Assembly: GCF_024168645.1 (NCBI RefSeq) | Contig: NZ_JALJWF010000001.1 | Location: 5,087,501-5,151,500, forward strand | DNA: 64,000 nucleotides | Source: Pseudomonas sp. GGS8 | GTDB taxonomy: Bacteria; Pseudomonadota; Gammaproteobacteria; Pseudomonadales; Pseudomonadaceae | Direction: 5' to 3' | Shown here: one piece after another, positions 17,601-28,156 of the stretch | Layout of the letters: each line of letters begins with the position of its first letter | Position numbering within the stretch: the first letter of the stretch is position 1 | Made by a program: the position numbers and the translations under genes | Notes under the pieces: model-generated | Told to the model about the DNA's origin: nothing | The model's database searches: none | Seen by the model: only the letters and a program-made list of their open reading frames with translations

Positions 17601-18440
17601 TTACTGGCTGGAAGCGGAAGAGGGTGTTTGCGCGGGCGCGGCCGCCGGGAGAAAAAACATCACCAGCGCCACCGACAGATAAATCAGATACGCCCCGAGG
17701 GTGGTGACGGTCGGTGCGTCCTGGTAACCGAACATCCCTGCCAGCACCGAACCCAATGGGCCATCCATCGGCAGCGTGGCGCTGAAGTCGAAGAGCACGG
17801 TTTGCAGGTGATTCCACACGCCGGCTTCATGCAGGGCTTGCACCGAATTGGCGAGAATCCCGGCGGCGACCACCAGGATGAACAAACCGGTCCAGCGCAA
17901 GAATGCCGAGAGATTGAGGCGCAGGCTGCCGGTGTAAATCAGGAAGCCGACGATGATCGCCAGGATCAGGCCGAGCAGGGCGCCGATCGGTGCCGCCGGG
18001 CCTTCGCTTTGCTGGAACACCGCAAGCAGGAAGAACACTGTCTCCAGGCCTTCCCGGGCGACTGCGAAGAACACCATGGCGATCAGCGCGGTCACTTGAT
18101 GCCTGGAGCCGGTCAGTGCCTGATCGAGGGAAACGTGCAGTGAATGCTTGATCGAACGCGCCACTTTGCGCATCCAGAACACCATGGAACTGAGGATGCC
18201 GACGGCCAGCAAACCGACCACGCCTTCAAACAGCTCTTGCTGCTTTTGCGGGAACTCGGCGCTGACCAGTTGCAGGCCACCGCCGACCAGCAGGGCCAAC
18301 GCGGCGGCGAGGAATACGCCAATCCACACTGCCGGCATCCATTGACCGCGACCGGTCTGCTTGAGGTAACTGGCGATAATGCCAACGATCAACGCGGCTT
18401 CAATGCCTTCGCGCAACATGATCAGAAAAGGAACGAGCAT
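17601..18440 (-). CDS. efeU: EfeU, FTR1-family iron permease
   Basis: A 279-residue inner-membrane iron permease with about seven helices. The two REGLE-type motifs that carry iron in the FTR1 family are visible: LREGIEAALIVG near residue 10 and AREGLETVFFL near 128. It is the first gene of the efeU-efeO-efeB-efeM operon. The 115-base leader holds a Fur-box-like sequence, so iron repression is likely. The protein is intact; laboratory E. coli K-12 has a frameshift in this gene. Confidence 0.94.
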   Translation of the reverse strand: MLVPFLIMLREGIEAALIVGIIASYLKQTGRGQWMPAVWIGVFLAAALALLVGGGLQLVSAEFPQKQQELFEGVVGLLAVGILSSMVFWMRKVARSIKHSLHVSLDQALTGSRHQVTALIAMVFFAVAREGLETVFFLLAVFQQSEGPAAPIGALLGLILAIIVGFLIYTGSLRLNLSAFLRWTGLFILVVAAGILANSVQALHEAGVWNHLQTVLFDFSATLPMDGPLGSVLAGMFGYQDAPTVTTLGAYLIYLSVALVMFFLPAAAPAQTPSSASSQ

Positions 18441-18485
18441 TCAGCACCGGGACGTCATTTGAGAGGGTGCCAAGTTGTAACATGA

Positions 18486-18500
18486 TGAAACTCATTCTCA
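18486..18500 (-). promoter_or_regulatory. Candidate Fur box of the efe operon
   Basis: Read on the minus strand, TGAGAATGAGTTTCA matches the 7-1-7 Fur pattern TGATAAT-N-ATTATCA at 11 of 14 positions. It lies about 46 bases before the efeU start codon. Iron-responsive control is known for efe genes in other bacteria. Confidence 0.5.
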
Positions 18501-18555
18501 TATGGCATTCATTGGCATTTAGCTGAACGAAAGCTGAACGCATTGGCAAAGTCCG

Positions 18556-19563
18556 TCAAAACAGCGGATTCACCCGATCGTTGTAGACCTCGATCAACTG
18601 ATCATAGCGGCGGCCGATTCGTTCGAAGTCATCACTCAACTGTTGCGGCAAGGCCTTGGCCGCCCAGTCGTCGTGCAGCTTGTTAACGGCATCCAGATAG
18701 TGCTTGCCGGGCGAACGCACATAGTTCCAGATGTTTTCCGGGTAATCGGCGTTGCTGGTGGCGGGGTTGGCTTGCATGTAACGGCTGCCGTCGTCCCAGG
18801 CCTGTTGCAGGATGAGTGTTGCGTCGCTTAGATCACTGGCGGTAAAGGTACGCTCGCGAACACGGTTGTCGAGCTTGAGCATGAGGGTTCGCGCTTCCAG
18901 CATGTAGGTGAGGATGTGCGCGTACTTGAGTTGATCCCGGGTCTTGAGCTGCTCAAGCTGAACCTTGCGCAACCCCAGGTCCTCGGCATCAAGCTCGCGG
19001 CGCAGTTGGTCAGAAGCGTTGAGGTAGTCATTGACGAGAGGGATAAACAGATTGTCGCGCTCGGCCTTATCCGCCGGGCTGACTGAATAGAGGGGCCTGG
19101 AGTTGAAAAAGTCGAAGCTCCTGGCTGCTTCGTTGGCGGCCGTCAGAGTCGTTTCAAAGCGATTTTGCAAGGGTAGCAACTCAGGTGCCGATTTTTGAAG
19201 ATTGTCCTTTTGCAGCGTGTTCAACCGACAACCATAAGCATCGTGGACGCTCGGGTAGTTGAGTTGCTCGCGAACGCTGGCCATCTGGTCGAAGTCCTCG
19301 GGAAAGCGCTTTTTCAAGGTTGGATCGACTGGGAGGTCCCGCTTCAGGTAGTTGGTGTATGCATGGCGCCAGCGACTGTCGACTGAATTGAGGCAGGTAA
19401 TCAACGGGCGAAGGGCGATGGACTTTTCTCGCTCGGCGAGGTCGGGTTGCTGGATCCAGCGCTGAATCGGGGTCAGAAGGGTGCTTTGATGCTCTCTCAA
19501 CATACCCAGAAAGGTGACTGTCAGCACGGCGGTAATTGCGATTGCCTTAACGCGTTTGTTCAT
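18556..19563 (-). CDS. DUF3829-like (YiiG-type) protein, third gene of the HscC operon
   Basis: A 335-residue protein with an N-terminal membrane helix or signal (KAIAITAVLTVTFLGML, about residues 5-21) and a long, mostly helical, charged remainder, predicted to face the periplasm. The regions around RPLITCLNSVDSRWRHAYTNYL and NDYLNASDQLRRELDAE look like DUF3829/YiiG-type proteins; I am moderately sure of this family, whose function is unknown. Its ATG overlaps the stop of the J-like gene (ATGA), so translation is coupled. The frame runs on for 174 codons upstream inside that gene, which is a shadow. It may be a client or partner of the two chaperone proteins; this is only inferred from the operon. 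Confidence 0.7.
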   Translation of the reverse strand: MNKRVKAIAITAVLTVTFLGMLREHQSTLLTPIQRWIQQPDLAEREKSIALRPLITCLNSVDSRWRHAYTNYLKRDLPVDPTLKKRFPEDFDQMASVREQLNYPSVHDAYGCRLNTLQKDNLQKSAPELLPLQNRFETTLTAANEAARSFDFFNSRPLYSVSPADKAERDNLFIPLVNDYLNASDQLRRELDAEDLGLRKVQLEQLKTRDQLKYAHILTYMLEARTLMLKLDNRVRERTFTASDLSDATLILQQAWDDGSRYMQANPATSNADYPENIWNYVRSPGKHYLDAVNKLHDDWAAKALPQQLSDDFERIGRRYDQLIEVYNDRVNPLF

Positions 19564-21269
19564 CGTTGCCCCTCCTGCGCGCCTGATTGCCCATACCATT
19601 GCTCCCGGGTGGGGGCGATCCGGCATTCCTGACGACTGTCGAGGGGGCCACTGCAACTGCGTTTGGAGAAAGGTTGCAATCCTTGATCCGGCCCCATCAA
19701 CTGGTTGCTGGCAACGATGTAAAACAGGAGCGTCAGGCCAATGACCCCAATCATCAGAGCAATCGCCGGTGCGGGTCCCAAGGCGGGCCGCCGAAGCTTG
19801 GGGGGCTTGATGTGCAGCGTTTCTGGCCAGACGACTCGACTCAATGCACCTAGCGCCAGCAGCACCACGATGTAGCTGACAAATGCCGGTGCGCCACAAC
19901 AGGCCCATGTCCAAGCCCCCATCAGCCAGCAGGGCAGCAACTCGCGCAGCACCAGCGGTGCAGGGCGTCTGAAACTGAATCGAGGCGAAACAGCGCGACT
20001 CAAACGCACGTCCAATGACCAGAGCCGGTCCGCCATCGGGCGCCAGATCCACAGCAATGCCGCGCCGGGCGTAGCCAGCACGCACAGCCAGAACAACATC
20101 GCGGCAAAGCTTGCACCGATACCGGATCGATCACTGAGGTATTGGCCGGCTGCCCAGGTGAGCGATGCGCCAAACAACCCGGCAAACATGGGCCAACCCT
20201 GGAGGGGCTGCACAAGGGGCTTCCAGAAATACGGATCGCCGTTTGGCATTTCGCGGCATCGCGCCGGGGCCAGGCGTTGAAGCTTCTCACTGAGCAAGCG
20301 GCAGGCATTCCAGTCGGCTTCAAAAAAACGCCGGGCGAAGGCGCTTCGCTCGGCGTCGGTCATCGGCGTCAGTAACAAACGTGCTGCTCGGCTCTGGGGC
20401 TCACGATCATTCAGGTCGGCCAGGCGTTCCAGGGTTTCAATAAAAACCTGGCTATCTCGGCGCTGCAACAGTGCCGTCCAATAAGGTGGCGGGCAACGCC
20501 CTTCGGTTTCGGCTTCGTTCGCGGCGGCGTGCCAGTGCTGATGTGTACACAGCGTTTCGAACACGTGGATCGACCAAAAGCTCGAATCCACCAGTAAACG
20601 GGCCACGGTTTCATTGAACCAGTCGTGGCGTTCGAACGGCTGCAACCAGTCGGCTTGTTTGAGCGCTAGAAAGCGCTCGATGAATGCATCGGCCTGGCCA
20701 GCGTCAAGCAACTCGCGCAAGCACTTTTCCACATGCGTACAGTAAGCGCGAAGCAGCAACTCAAGCGCTTGCGGTGATAGATCCAGGCGTTGCCAGGCAC
20801 TGAGCCAGTTGAACTGCTCCAGTCCCCAGGCTGCCAGCAACATTCTGTCGTCGCGCGGTGACAGGCACATCATCAGCAACTGATCTTCGAACTCTCGGCT
20901 GCAGTGAGACACCCGTGCATGTGCCAGACGTTCATCGAGTCGGTCTACCGTAACGTCTTCCAGTAACTGCTCCGCCCGTTGTGCTCCGGCGTGCTGCTCA
21001 AACTCTATATGTTCCAGCTCGAAACTGAGCCCTGCGTCAAACGACGGTGCAGGTGGCTGAAGTTCAACCGTGGGTTCGCGCTGACTGAACGACGGCATCG
21101 CCGGTTCGCGGCGACTCCATTCCATCGCCTGCTCGTAAGCTTCGCGCAGACGCTGGAAACCGCTCGGGTCTTCATCCGGGCGGTGTACTTTGAGCAGTGT
21201 TGCGTATTGGCGTTTGATGCTGCGTGAATCGGCATCGGCTTCCAGCCCCAGAATGGCCCAGCAATTCAT
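19560..21269 (-). CDS. J-domain-like membrane protein, partner of HscC
   Basis: A 569-residue protein. The first 60 or so residues look like a J domain ([20 protein letters not shown], then DPSGFQRLREAYEQAM), but the diagnostic HPD loop reads HRPDEDP, with an Arg between His and Pro-Asp. A long central soluble helical region (about 80-350) is followed by at least four membrane helices (about 355-540), so the protein is a membrane-tethered co-chaperone, somewhat like E. coli DjlB/DjlC, the partners of HscC. The ATG at 21269 overlaps the hscC stop as ATGA; a GTG two codons earlier is the alternative. It probably stimulates and positions HscC. Confidence 0.75.
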   Translation of the reverse strand: MNCWAILGLEADADSRSIKRQYATLLKVHRPDEDPSGFQRLREAYEQAMEWSRREPAMPSFSQREPTVELQPPAPSFDAGLSFELEHIEFEQHAGAQRAEQLLEDVTVDRLDERLAHARVSHCSREFEDQLLMMCLSPRDDRMLLAAWGLEQFNWLSAWQRLDLSPQALELLLRAYCTHVEKCLRELLDAGQADAFIERFLALKQADWLQPFERHDWFNETVARLLVDSSFWSIHVFETLCTHQHWHAAANEAETEGRCPPPYWTALLQRRDSQVFIETLERLADLNDREPQSRAARLLLTPMTDAERSAFARRFFEADWNACRLLSEKLQRLAPARCREMPNGDPYFWKPLVQPLQGWPMFAGLFGASLTWAAGQYLSDRSGIGASFAAMLFWLCVLATPGAALLWIWRPMADRLWSLDVRLSRAVSPRFSFRRPAPLVLRELLPCWLMGAWTWACCGAPAFVSYIVVLLALGALSRVVWPETLHIKPPKLRRPALGPAPAIALMIGVIGLTLLFYIVASNQLMGPDQGLQPFSKRSCSGPLDSRQECRIAPTREQWYGQSGAQEGQR

Positions 21270-22969
21270 CGCCACAGGCCTTGTTCCAGTTCATCGAGCT
21301 GTTGCGTCAGTTGCAGGCGCAGATCGCGTATCGTTCGTTCGTCCTGAGTGTCGAGTATTTGCTGGAAGCGGTTGGCCATGTGATCGAGCCGTTGGCGCAA
21401 ATCGCCGAGGCTTTCCTGATACAGCCGCTCGAGGCGTGCAGTGAGCAGACTGTTGACCTGTTGTTCGCGCGGATGAACCTTGAGGTTGGCCAGCGCGGCC
21501 AGGCGTTGCTGGATCTCTTTGGGGTCGAGTACGCCGGGATTATTTTCGATCACCAGCGTCCGGCGCTCACCGGTGCGCTGTATCAGCGCCTCGGCTTCAA
21601 GCAGGCCGTTGTTATCGTAAGTGAAACGTACGTCGATGCTGATCTCGCCAGCCCGCGCCACTGGCACTTCAATTTCCATTTCACCCAGGTGGATGTTTTC
21701 TTTTACCCAACGACTTTCGCCCTGAAAGATCTTCAGCAGCACGATGCGTTGACTGTCCCGAAGGGTGCAGACCGTTTTGACCCGGCTCACGGGGACCACA
21801 CAGTTACGCTCGATGATGGGCAGGTAATGACCGGATTCCGCACCTTCGCCGACGCTGATTGCGGTTTCGATGCCAAGGGTGTACGGGCAAACGTCGGTCA
21901 ACACCACCTCTTCGAGTGCAGCATCCCGGGCCTTGAGGGCTGCTTGCACCGCCGCACCCAGCGCAATCGATTCGTCCGGGTTAAGTGCAATCGAAGGAAA
22001 CCGGCCGAACAAACCGGCGACCATCCGCCGGATCATCGGCATGCGGGTCGTGCCGCCCACCAGCAGGACTTCGTCGAGCTCCGATGGTCGAATGCGTGCG
22101 TCGCGCAGTGCGGTTTCGATCGGTGTGCGCAGACGTACGAGCAGTGGCGCGCAGAGTTCGGCCAACTGCGTCTGGGTGAACGTCTGCTCCCATTGACCGG
22201 CGCCATGGCGCAGGACGAAGGTCGCGCTGTCAGCCTGGCCAAGGGCATGACGCACGCGCTCGGCTTCGCGACGCAGGCGATGGGCGACATTCGGCTCCGT
22301 CAGCGAGGGCATGTCGCTACGGTTGGCGTGTGCGGCGACAAAGGCCTGAACCAGCACGGTGTCAAAGTCTTCACCGCCCAGAAAGTTGTCGCCGGCGCTG
22401 GCGCGCACTTCCATGACACCGTCGAACAGTTCGAGGATCGACACATCGAAGGTGCCGCCACCGAGGTCGAACACCAGAAACGAACTGGCGCTGTCGCGTT
22501 GATGCAATCCGTAAGCGAGGGCCGCGGCAGTCGGTTCGTTGATCAGCCGTTCGACCTTGAGGCCGGCCAACTCGCCGGCGATTTTCGTGGCTTTGCGTTG
22601 AGCGTCATTGAAATAGGCGGGTACGCTGATCACCGCTTCAGTGACCGTTTCTCCGTAGCAGCGTTCGACGTCTTCCTTCAGGCTGCGCAACACCAGTGCC
22701 GACAGTTCTTCCGGGCGGAACGATCGGGTGCCGAGACGAAGTTCATGAGCACTGCCCATGTGTCGCTTGAACAATGCCGCCGTCAGGTGTGGATGAGTCT
22801 GCAAACGCTCCTTGGCAGCCTGACCAACCAGCACTCGGTTCTCGTCGTCAAGGCCCACCACGCTTGGGGTCAGCAGACTTTCCAGGGCGTTGGGAACCAG
22901 TTCGGGCGCGCCATTGCGCCAAACGGCAACCAGACTATTAGTGGTGCCCAAATCAATGCCGACGATCAT
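21266..22969 (-). CDS. hscC: HscC-type Hsp70 chaperone
   Basis: A 567-residue DnaK paralogue of the HscC subgroup (E. coli HscC has 556). The ATPase domain has the phosphate-1 loop [13 protein letters not shown], phosphate-2 [13 protein letters not shown] and the adenosine motif [14 protein letters not shown]. The [16 protein letters not shown] and [13 protein letters not shown] segments are specific to HscC. The substrate-binding part (about 370-480) is followed by a short lid, ending in [10 protein letters not shown], without the DnaK C-terminal EEVD-like tail. It is the first gene of a three-gene operon joined by ATGA overlaps. E. coli HscC is linked to sigma-70 control and stress, but its clients are poorly known. 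Confidence 0.9.
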   Translation of the reverse strand: MIVGIDLGTTNSLVAVWRNGAPELVPNALESLLTPSVVGLDDENRVLVGQAAKERLQTHPHLTAALFKRHMGSAHELRLGTRSFRPEELSALVLRSLKEDVERCYGETVTEAVISVPAYFNDAQRKATKIAGELAGLKVERLINEPTAAALAYGLHQRDSASSFLVFDLGGGTFDVSILELFDGVMEVRASAGDNFLGGEDFDTVLVQAFVAAHANRSDMPSLTEPNVAHRLRREAERVRHALGQADSATFVLRHGAGQWEQTFTQTQLAELCAPLLVRLRTPIETALRDARIRPSELDEVLLVGGTTRMPMIRRMVAGLFGRFPSIALNPDESIALGAAVQAALKARDAALEEVVLTDVCPYTLGIETAISVGEGAESGHYLPIIERNCVVPVSRVKTVCTLRDSQRIVLLKIFQGESRWVKENIHLGEMEIEVPVARAGEISIDVRFTYDNNGLLEAEALIQRTGERRTLVIENNPGVLDPKEIQQRLAALANLKVHPREQQVNSLLTARLERLYQESLGDLRQRLDHMANRFQQILDTQDERTIRDLRLQLTQQLDELEQGLWR

Positions 22970-23124
22970 AACGTTTACAACTCCATGTCAATTCGGGAAT
23001 TTCCGGCAACAGCCTATCGGCCACAAGGGGCAGGTAGTTGAGCAGGCTTTTGCGCAGGACTGGCTTTTTACTCCGTGCTGCCTAAGATGGCCAACAGAAT
23101 AATCAGTACACCTGAGTGACGTTT

Positions 23125-24141
23125 ATGTCGGAAAAGGACACCATCTCCATTCAACTGGTGCGTGAAGCGCTGTTGCAAAGTTGCGCCCCGGGCGCTGCCA
23201 CCGAAGAGGTGTTGAACAAGGTCGGTATCGCCCCGGCGCTGCTGGACAACGCCGACGCCCGTGTTCCGGCCACCGCCTATGCGCGCCTGTGGCGTTTGCT
23301 GGCCCGGCGCGGGGATGACGAGTTTTTTGGCATGGACCCGCGCAAGCTCAAGTCCGGCAGCCTGGCGTTTCTCTGTCGCTGCTCCATGGTTCAGCCGAGC
23401 CTGGCCGCCGGGCTGACCTCGGGCCTGAGCTTTCTGTCGTTGATGCTCGAACGCCTGCCCGCGCAGCTGGTTCGCCAGCAAAGCCTGGCGGAAATCGTCC
23501 TGCTCGAAGACGACGAACAACCGCGTCGCGCCTTCACCTATTTCACTTACTGGATGATCGTGCACGGCGTTGCCTGCTGGCTGGCAGGCCGGCGGATTCC
23601 GATCCTGGCCATCGAACTGCGCTGCCCGGCGCCGGATTTTTGCGATGACTATAGGGTGATGTTTTCCGAGAACCTGCGATTCGACCGGCCGCGCACACGG
23701 ATGATTTTCTCCGCCGATTGCCTGGATTTGCCGATCAAGCGCAGCGCCGAAGAGCTCAAGCGCTTTCTGGCCCATGCGCCGGCGAACATTCTGGTTAAGT
23801 ACCGCGACCCCGAGAGCCTGGCCAGCCGGATCAAGCACGATTTGCGGCAACTGCCCGCCGAGCGCTGGCCGGAAACCGAGGCATTGGCGCAGCAACTGTG
23901 CATGTCGGCTTCAACGTTGCGCCGTCGCCTGGCCGAAGAGGGCCAGACGTATCAGGGGCTCAAGGACAGCGTGCGCAAGGAACTGGCCATCGTCTGGCTA
24001 GCCGAGCCGGCCATCAGCTTCGCCGAAATCGCCACCCGTTTGGGGTTTGCCGATGCAAGTTCGTTCTACAAGGCATTTCGCAAATGGTCGGGGTCCAATC
24101 CTGGGCATTATCGGAGTTTGATTCTGAACGAAGCCAGTTGA
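23125..24141 (+). CDS. AraC-family regulator with arabinose-binding-type N-terminal domain
   Basis: A 338-residue regulator. The N-terminal part (about 15-205) resembles the Arabinose_bd domain of the OruR/ArgR-like group. The C-terminal AraC helix-turn-helix (about 240-335) shows LAQQLCMSASTLRRRLAEEG and the second helix-turn-helix ISFAEIATRLGFADASSFYKAFRKWSG. The ATG at 23125 is preferred over an in-frame GTG three codons earlier. It stands just upstream of, and in the same direction as, the CoA-enzyme genes, which are its most probable targets. The upstream side is divergent from hscC. Confidence 0.88.
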   Translation: MSEKDTISIQLVREALLQSCAPGAATEEVLNKVGIAPALLDNADARVPATAYARLWRLLARRGDDEFFGMDPRKLKSGSLAFLCRCSMVQPSLAAGLTSGLSFLSLMLERLPAQLVRQQSLAEIVLLEDDEQPRRAFTYFTYWMIVHGVACWLAGRRIPILAIELRCPAPDFCDDYRVMFSENLRFDRPRTRMIFSADCLDLPIKRSAEELKRFLAHAPANILVKYRDPESLASRIKHDLRQLPAERWPETEALAQQLCMSASTLRRRLAEEGQTYQGLKDSVRKELAIVWLAEPAISFAEIATRLGFADASSFYKAFRKWSGSNPGHYRSLILNEAS

Positions 24142-24320
24142 TCCGGATTCAGTGGTGCCCGCGACGGCGGTCGTCCGGGGCACCGCATCCTTCGGCCCTT
24201 GGCCAAACCAGTCACGCAACTTGATAGCTTTGACCATTGTCCCGCTCCCCGCGCAGAGCGAGTATTTCCCTGTTGATTACGGTTCCCCCAACCTAATAAA
24301 AATACAGAGGGATTCTGGCA

Positions 24321-25985
24321 ATGCGCGATTACTTGTCTGCCACGTCACAGTTCAATTATCAGCACACCGTCGATGCCGCGCTCACAGGGTCGTTGACCGC
24401 GCTCAACGCCTGCGTCGAGTGTTGCGACCGGCATGCTTTGCCGGGGCGCATCGCGCTGTTCTGGGAAGGTCGCGATGGCAGCAGCGCGACCTACACCTTC
24501 AGCGACTTGCAAGACAAAGCCGCGCGTTTCGCCAACTTCCTGCTGGCCCAGGGCGTGAAGAAGGGCGACAAGGTCGCGGGCCTGTTGCCACGCAACATCG
24601 AATTATTGATCACCGTGTTCGCCACCTGGCGTATCGGCGCGGTTTATCAGCCGCTGTTTACCGCTTTCGGCCCCAAAGCCATCGAGCACCGTCTCGGTAA
24701 CTCCGGCGCCAAAGTGGTGGTCACCGACGCGGCCAATCGCCCGAAACTGGCTGAAGTGGCCGACTGCCCGACCATAGTCACCGTCGGCGGCCCGAAAGGC
24801 CGAGGTATTGTTCGGGGTGATTTCAGTTTTTGGGCCGAACTGGCCAACTACTCCAGCGTCTGCGAACCGGTATTGCTGACCGGCGAAGACCCGTTCCTGC
24901 TGATGTTCACCTCGGGCACCACCGGCCCGTCGAAAGCGCTGTCGGTGCCACTCAAGGCCATCGTCGCGTTCCAGAGTTACACCCGTGACGCGGTGGATTT
25001 GCGCCCCGAAGACGCCTTCTGGAACGTCGCCGATCCGGGCTGGGCCTACGGCATCTATTTTGGCGTCACAGGTCCCATGGCGATGGGGCATCCGATCACC
25101 TTTTACGATGGCCCGTTCACCCTCGAAAGCACCTGCCGGGTGATCAACAAATACGGGATTACCAACCTCACTGGCTCACCGACCGCCTACCGCTTGCTGA
25201 TTGCCGGTGGCGATGAATTCGCCCGTTCGATCATGGGCAAGCTGCGCATCGTCAGCAGCGCTGGCGAGCCGCTGAACCCGGAAGTGATTCGCTGGTTCGC
25301 CGATAACCTTGGCGTGGTGATTCACGACCATTACGGCCAGACCGAACTGGGCATGGTGCTGTGCAATCACCATGGCCTGGAACATCCGATCCACATGGGC
25401 GCCGCCGGTTTTGCCTCGCCAGGTCACCGCATCGTGGTGCTGGATGAGCAATACAAAGAACTCGGCGTCGGCCAGCCAGGAATCCTGGCCATCGACCGCA
25501 CCCAGTCGCCGATGTGCTGGTTTGGCGGTTACGAAGGCGTACCGACCAAAGCGTTCGTCGGCAACTATTACCTGAGCGGCGACACCGTCGAGTGGAACCC
25601 GGACGGCAGCATCAGCTTCGTCGGCCGCAGCGACGACGTAATCACCACCTCGGGCTACCGCGTCGGCCCGTTCGACGTGGAAAGCGCGTTGATCGAACAC
25701 CCGGCGGTGGTCGAGGCGGCGGTGATCGGCAAGCCGGACCCGGAGCGCACCGAACTGGTCAAGGCCTTCGTCGTGCTCAACCCGCAATACCGTGCCGAAC
25801 CTGCCTTGGCCGAAGAACTTCGGCAACACGTGCGCAAGCGTCTGGCAGCGCACGCGTACCCCCGTGAAATCGAATTTGTCAGCGAGTTGCCGAAAACCCC
25901 AAGCGGCAAATTGCAGCGCTTTATCTTGCGCAACCAGGAAATCGCCAAGGCTCAAGAGGCCGCCGCGAAGAACGTTTCAGCTTGA
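24321..25985 (+). CDS. Acyl-CoA synthetase (AMP-binding, medium/short-chain type)
   Basis: A 554-residue acid-thiol ligase of the ANL family that activates a carboxylic acid to its CoA ester through an acyl-AMP. Motifs are the P-loop [23 protein letters not shown], the [11 protein letters not shown] hinge region with [15 protein letters not shown], and the C-terminal catalytic Lys in [10 protein letters not shown]. It resembles ACSM-type (butyrate/2-methylbutyrate) ligases more than acetyl-CoA synthetase. As first gene of a run with SDR, thiolase, acyl-CoA dehydrogenase and crotonase genes it probably feeds a short or branched acid into that pathway. The SDR gene starts 16 bases after the stop. 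Confidence 0.85.
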   Translation: MRDYLSATSQFNYQHTVDAALTGSLTALNACVECCDRHALPGRIALFWEGRDGSSATYTFSDLQDKAARFANFLLAQGVKKGDKVAGLLPRNIELLITVFATWRIGAVYQPLFTAFGPKAIEHRLGNSGAKVVVTDAANRPKLAEVADCPTIVTVGGPKGRGIVRGDFSFWAELANYSSVCEPVLLTGEDPFLLMFTSGTTGPSKALSVPLKAIVAFQSYTRDAVDLRPEDAFWNVADPGWAYGIYFGVTGPMAMGHPITFYDGPFTLESTCRVINKYGITNLTGSPTAYRLLIAGGDEFARSIMGKLRIVSSAGEPLNPEVIRWFADNLGVVIHDHYGQTELGMVLCNHHGLEHPIHMGAAGFASPGHRIVVLDEQYKELGVGQPGILAIDRTQSPMCWFGGYEGVPTKAFVGNYYLSGDTVEWNPDGSISFVGRSDDVITTSGYRVGPFDVESALIEHPAVVEAAVIGKPDPERTELVKAFVVLNPQYRAEPALAEELRQHVRKRLAAHAYPREIEFVSELPKTPSGKLQRFILRNQEIAKAQEAAAKNVSA

Positions 25986-26001
25986 ATCCAAGGAAACAAT
26001 G

Positions 26002-26763
<762 letters not shown>

Positions 26764-26775
26764 GGAGTATTTGTC

Positions 26776-27969
26776 ATGACACTGTCCAACGATCCGATTG
26801 TTATTGTCAGCGCCGTCCGCACCCCGATGGGCGGTTTCCAGGGCGAACTGAAAAGCCTGACCGCGCCACAGCTGGGCGCCGCAGCGATTCGTGCTGCCGT
26901 CGAACGCGCCGGTATCGCCCCTGAATCCGTAGAAGAAGTGCTGTTCGGTTGTGTGCTCTCCGCCGGTCTCGGCCAAGCCCCGGCACGGCAAGCGGCACTG
27001 GGTGCCGGGCTGGATAAATCGACCCGCTGCACGACGCTGAACAAAATGTGCGGCTCGGGTATGGAAGCGACGATTTTGGCCCACGACATGCTGATCGCCG
27101 GAAGTGCCGACGTGGTGGTCGCCGGGGGCATGGAAAGCATGTCCAACGCGCCATACCTGTTGGACCGCGCCCGCAGCGGTTACCGCATGGGCCATGGCCG
27201 GGTGCTCGATCACATGTTCCTCGACGGCCTCGAAGACGCCTACGACAAGGGCCGCCTGATGGGCACCTTCGCCGAGGATTGCGCCGAAACCAACGGCTTC
27301 ACCCGCGAAGCTCAGGACGCGTTTGCCATCGCTTCGACCACTCGCGCGCAACAGGCGATCAAGGACGGCAGCTTCAACGCTGAGATTGTGCCGCTCACCG
27401 TGACGGTCGGCAAAGAGCAGGTGCTGATCAGCCATGACGAACAACCGCCGAAAGCCAAACTGGACAAGATCGCGTCGCTGAAACCGGCGTTCCGCGAGGG
27501 CGGCACGGTGACGGCGGCGAACTCCAGTTCGATCTCCGACGGCGCGGCGGCGCTGGTGTTGATGCGCCGTTCCGAAGCCGAGAAACAAGGCTTGAAACCG
27601 CTGGCAGTGATTCACGGCCACGCGGCGTTTGCCGACACCCCGGGGCTGTTCCCGGTGGCGCCGGTGGGCGCGATCAAGAAGCTGATGAAGAAAACCGGCT
27701 GGTCGCTGGATGAAGTCGAGTTGTTCGAAGTCAACGAAGCCTTCGCCGTGGTGAGCCTGGTGACCATGACCAAACTGGAAATCCCCCACGAGAAGATCAA
27801 CGTCCACGGCGGTGCTTGTGCCCTGGGCCACCCGATTGGTGCGTCCGGCGCGCGGATCCTCGTGACCTTGCTCTCGGCACTGCGCCAGAAAGGCCTGAAA
27901 CGGGGCGTTGCAGCGATCTGCATCGGCGGCGGCGAAGCCACGGCCATGGCCGTTGAATGCCTGTACTGA
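26776..27969 (+). CDS. Acetyl-CoA C-acyltransferase (thiolase)
   Basis: A 397-residue thiolase of the AtoB/FadAx biosynthetic-degradative type. The nucleophilic Cys is in [12 protein letters not shown], the NEAF box is [11 protein letters not shown], the catalytic His in [12 protein letters not shown], and the second Cys in [16 protein letters not shown]. The last motif has EA where many thiolases have MG. With the SDR upstream it most likely splits 2-methylacetoacetyl-CoA to propionyl-CoA and acetyl-CoA, though acetoacetyl-CoA is equally possible. A GGAG ribosome site precedes the ATG. A nested REPIN separates it from the next dehydrogenase gene. Confidence 0.9.
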   Translation: MTLSNDPIVIVSAVRTPMGGFQGELKSLTAPQLGAAAIRAAVERAGIAPESVEEVLFGCVLSAGLGQAPARQAALGAGLDKSTRCTTLNKMCGSGMEATILAHDMLIAGSADVVVAGGMESMSNAPYLLDRARSGYRMGHGRVLDHMFLDGLEDAYDKGRLMGTFAEDCAETNGFTREAQDAFAIASTTRAQQAIKDGSFNAEIVPLTVTVGKEQVLISHDEQPPKAKLDKIASLKPAFREGGTVTAANSSSISDGAAALVLMRRSEAEKQGLKPLAVIHGHAAFADTPGLFPVAPVGAIKKLMKKTGWSLDEVELFEVNEAFAVVSLVTMTKLEIPHEKINVHGGACALGHPIGASGARILVTLLSALRQKGLKRGVAAICIGGGEATAMAVECLY

Positions 27970-27985
27970 GGCTGACGCCAATCCC

Positions 27986-28120
27986 TGTGGGAGCGGGCTT
28001 TGTGGCGAGGGGGCTTGCCCCCGTTCGAGAGCGCAGCGCTCGCAGATTCTTGGGTCCGCTGCGCGGCCCAACGGGGCGGTGCGGCGTTCCGACAAGCCCC
28101 CTCGCCACAAGGCTCCCACA
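27986..28120. repeat. Nested REPIN of two REP types
   Basis: An outer GTGGGAGC/GCTCCCAC arm surrounds an inner TGTGGCGAGGGGGCTTGCCC pair whose inverted copy is GACAAGCCCCCTCGCCACA. It appears to be a REP of one family placed inside one of another. The right outer arm has lost the rest of its palindrome. Confidence 0.85.
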
Positions 28121-28156
28121 AGTTCTGCGTCTTCAGGATAATTTTAAGGAATTGCC

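Noticed and set aside
21224..23041. Open frame of about 600 codons on the + strand opposite hscC
   Set aside because: The minus strand has every HscC motif; the + frame has no recognisable domain and no ribosome site.
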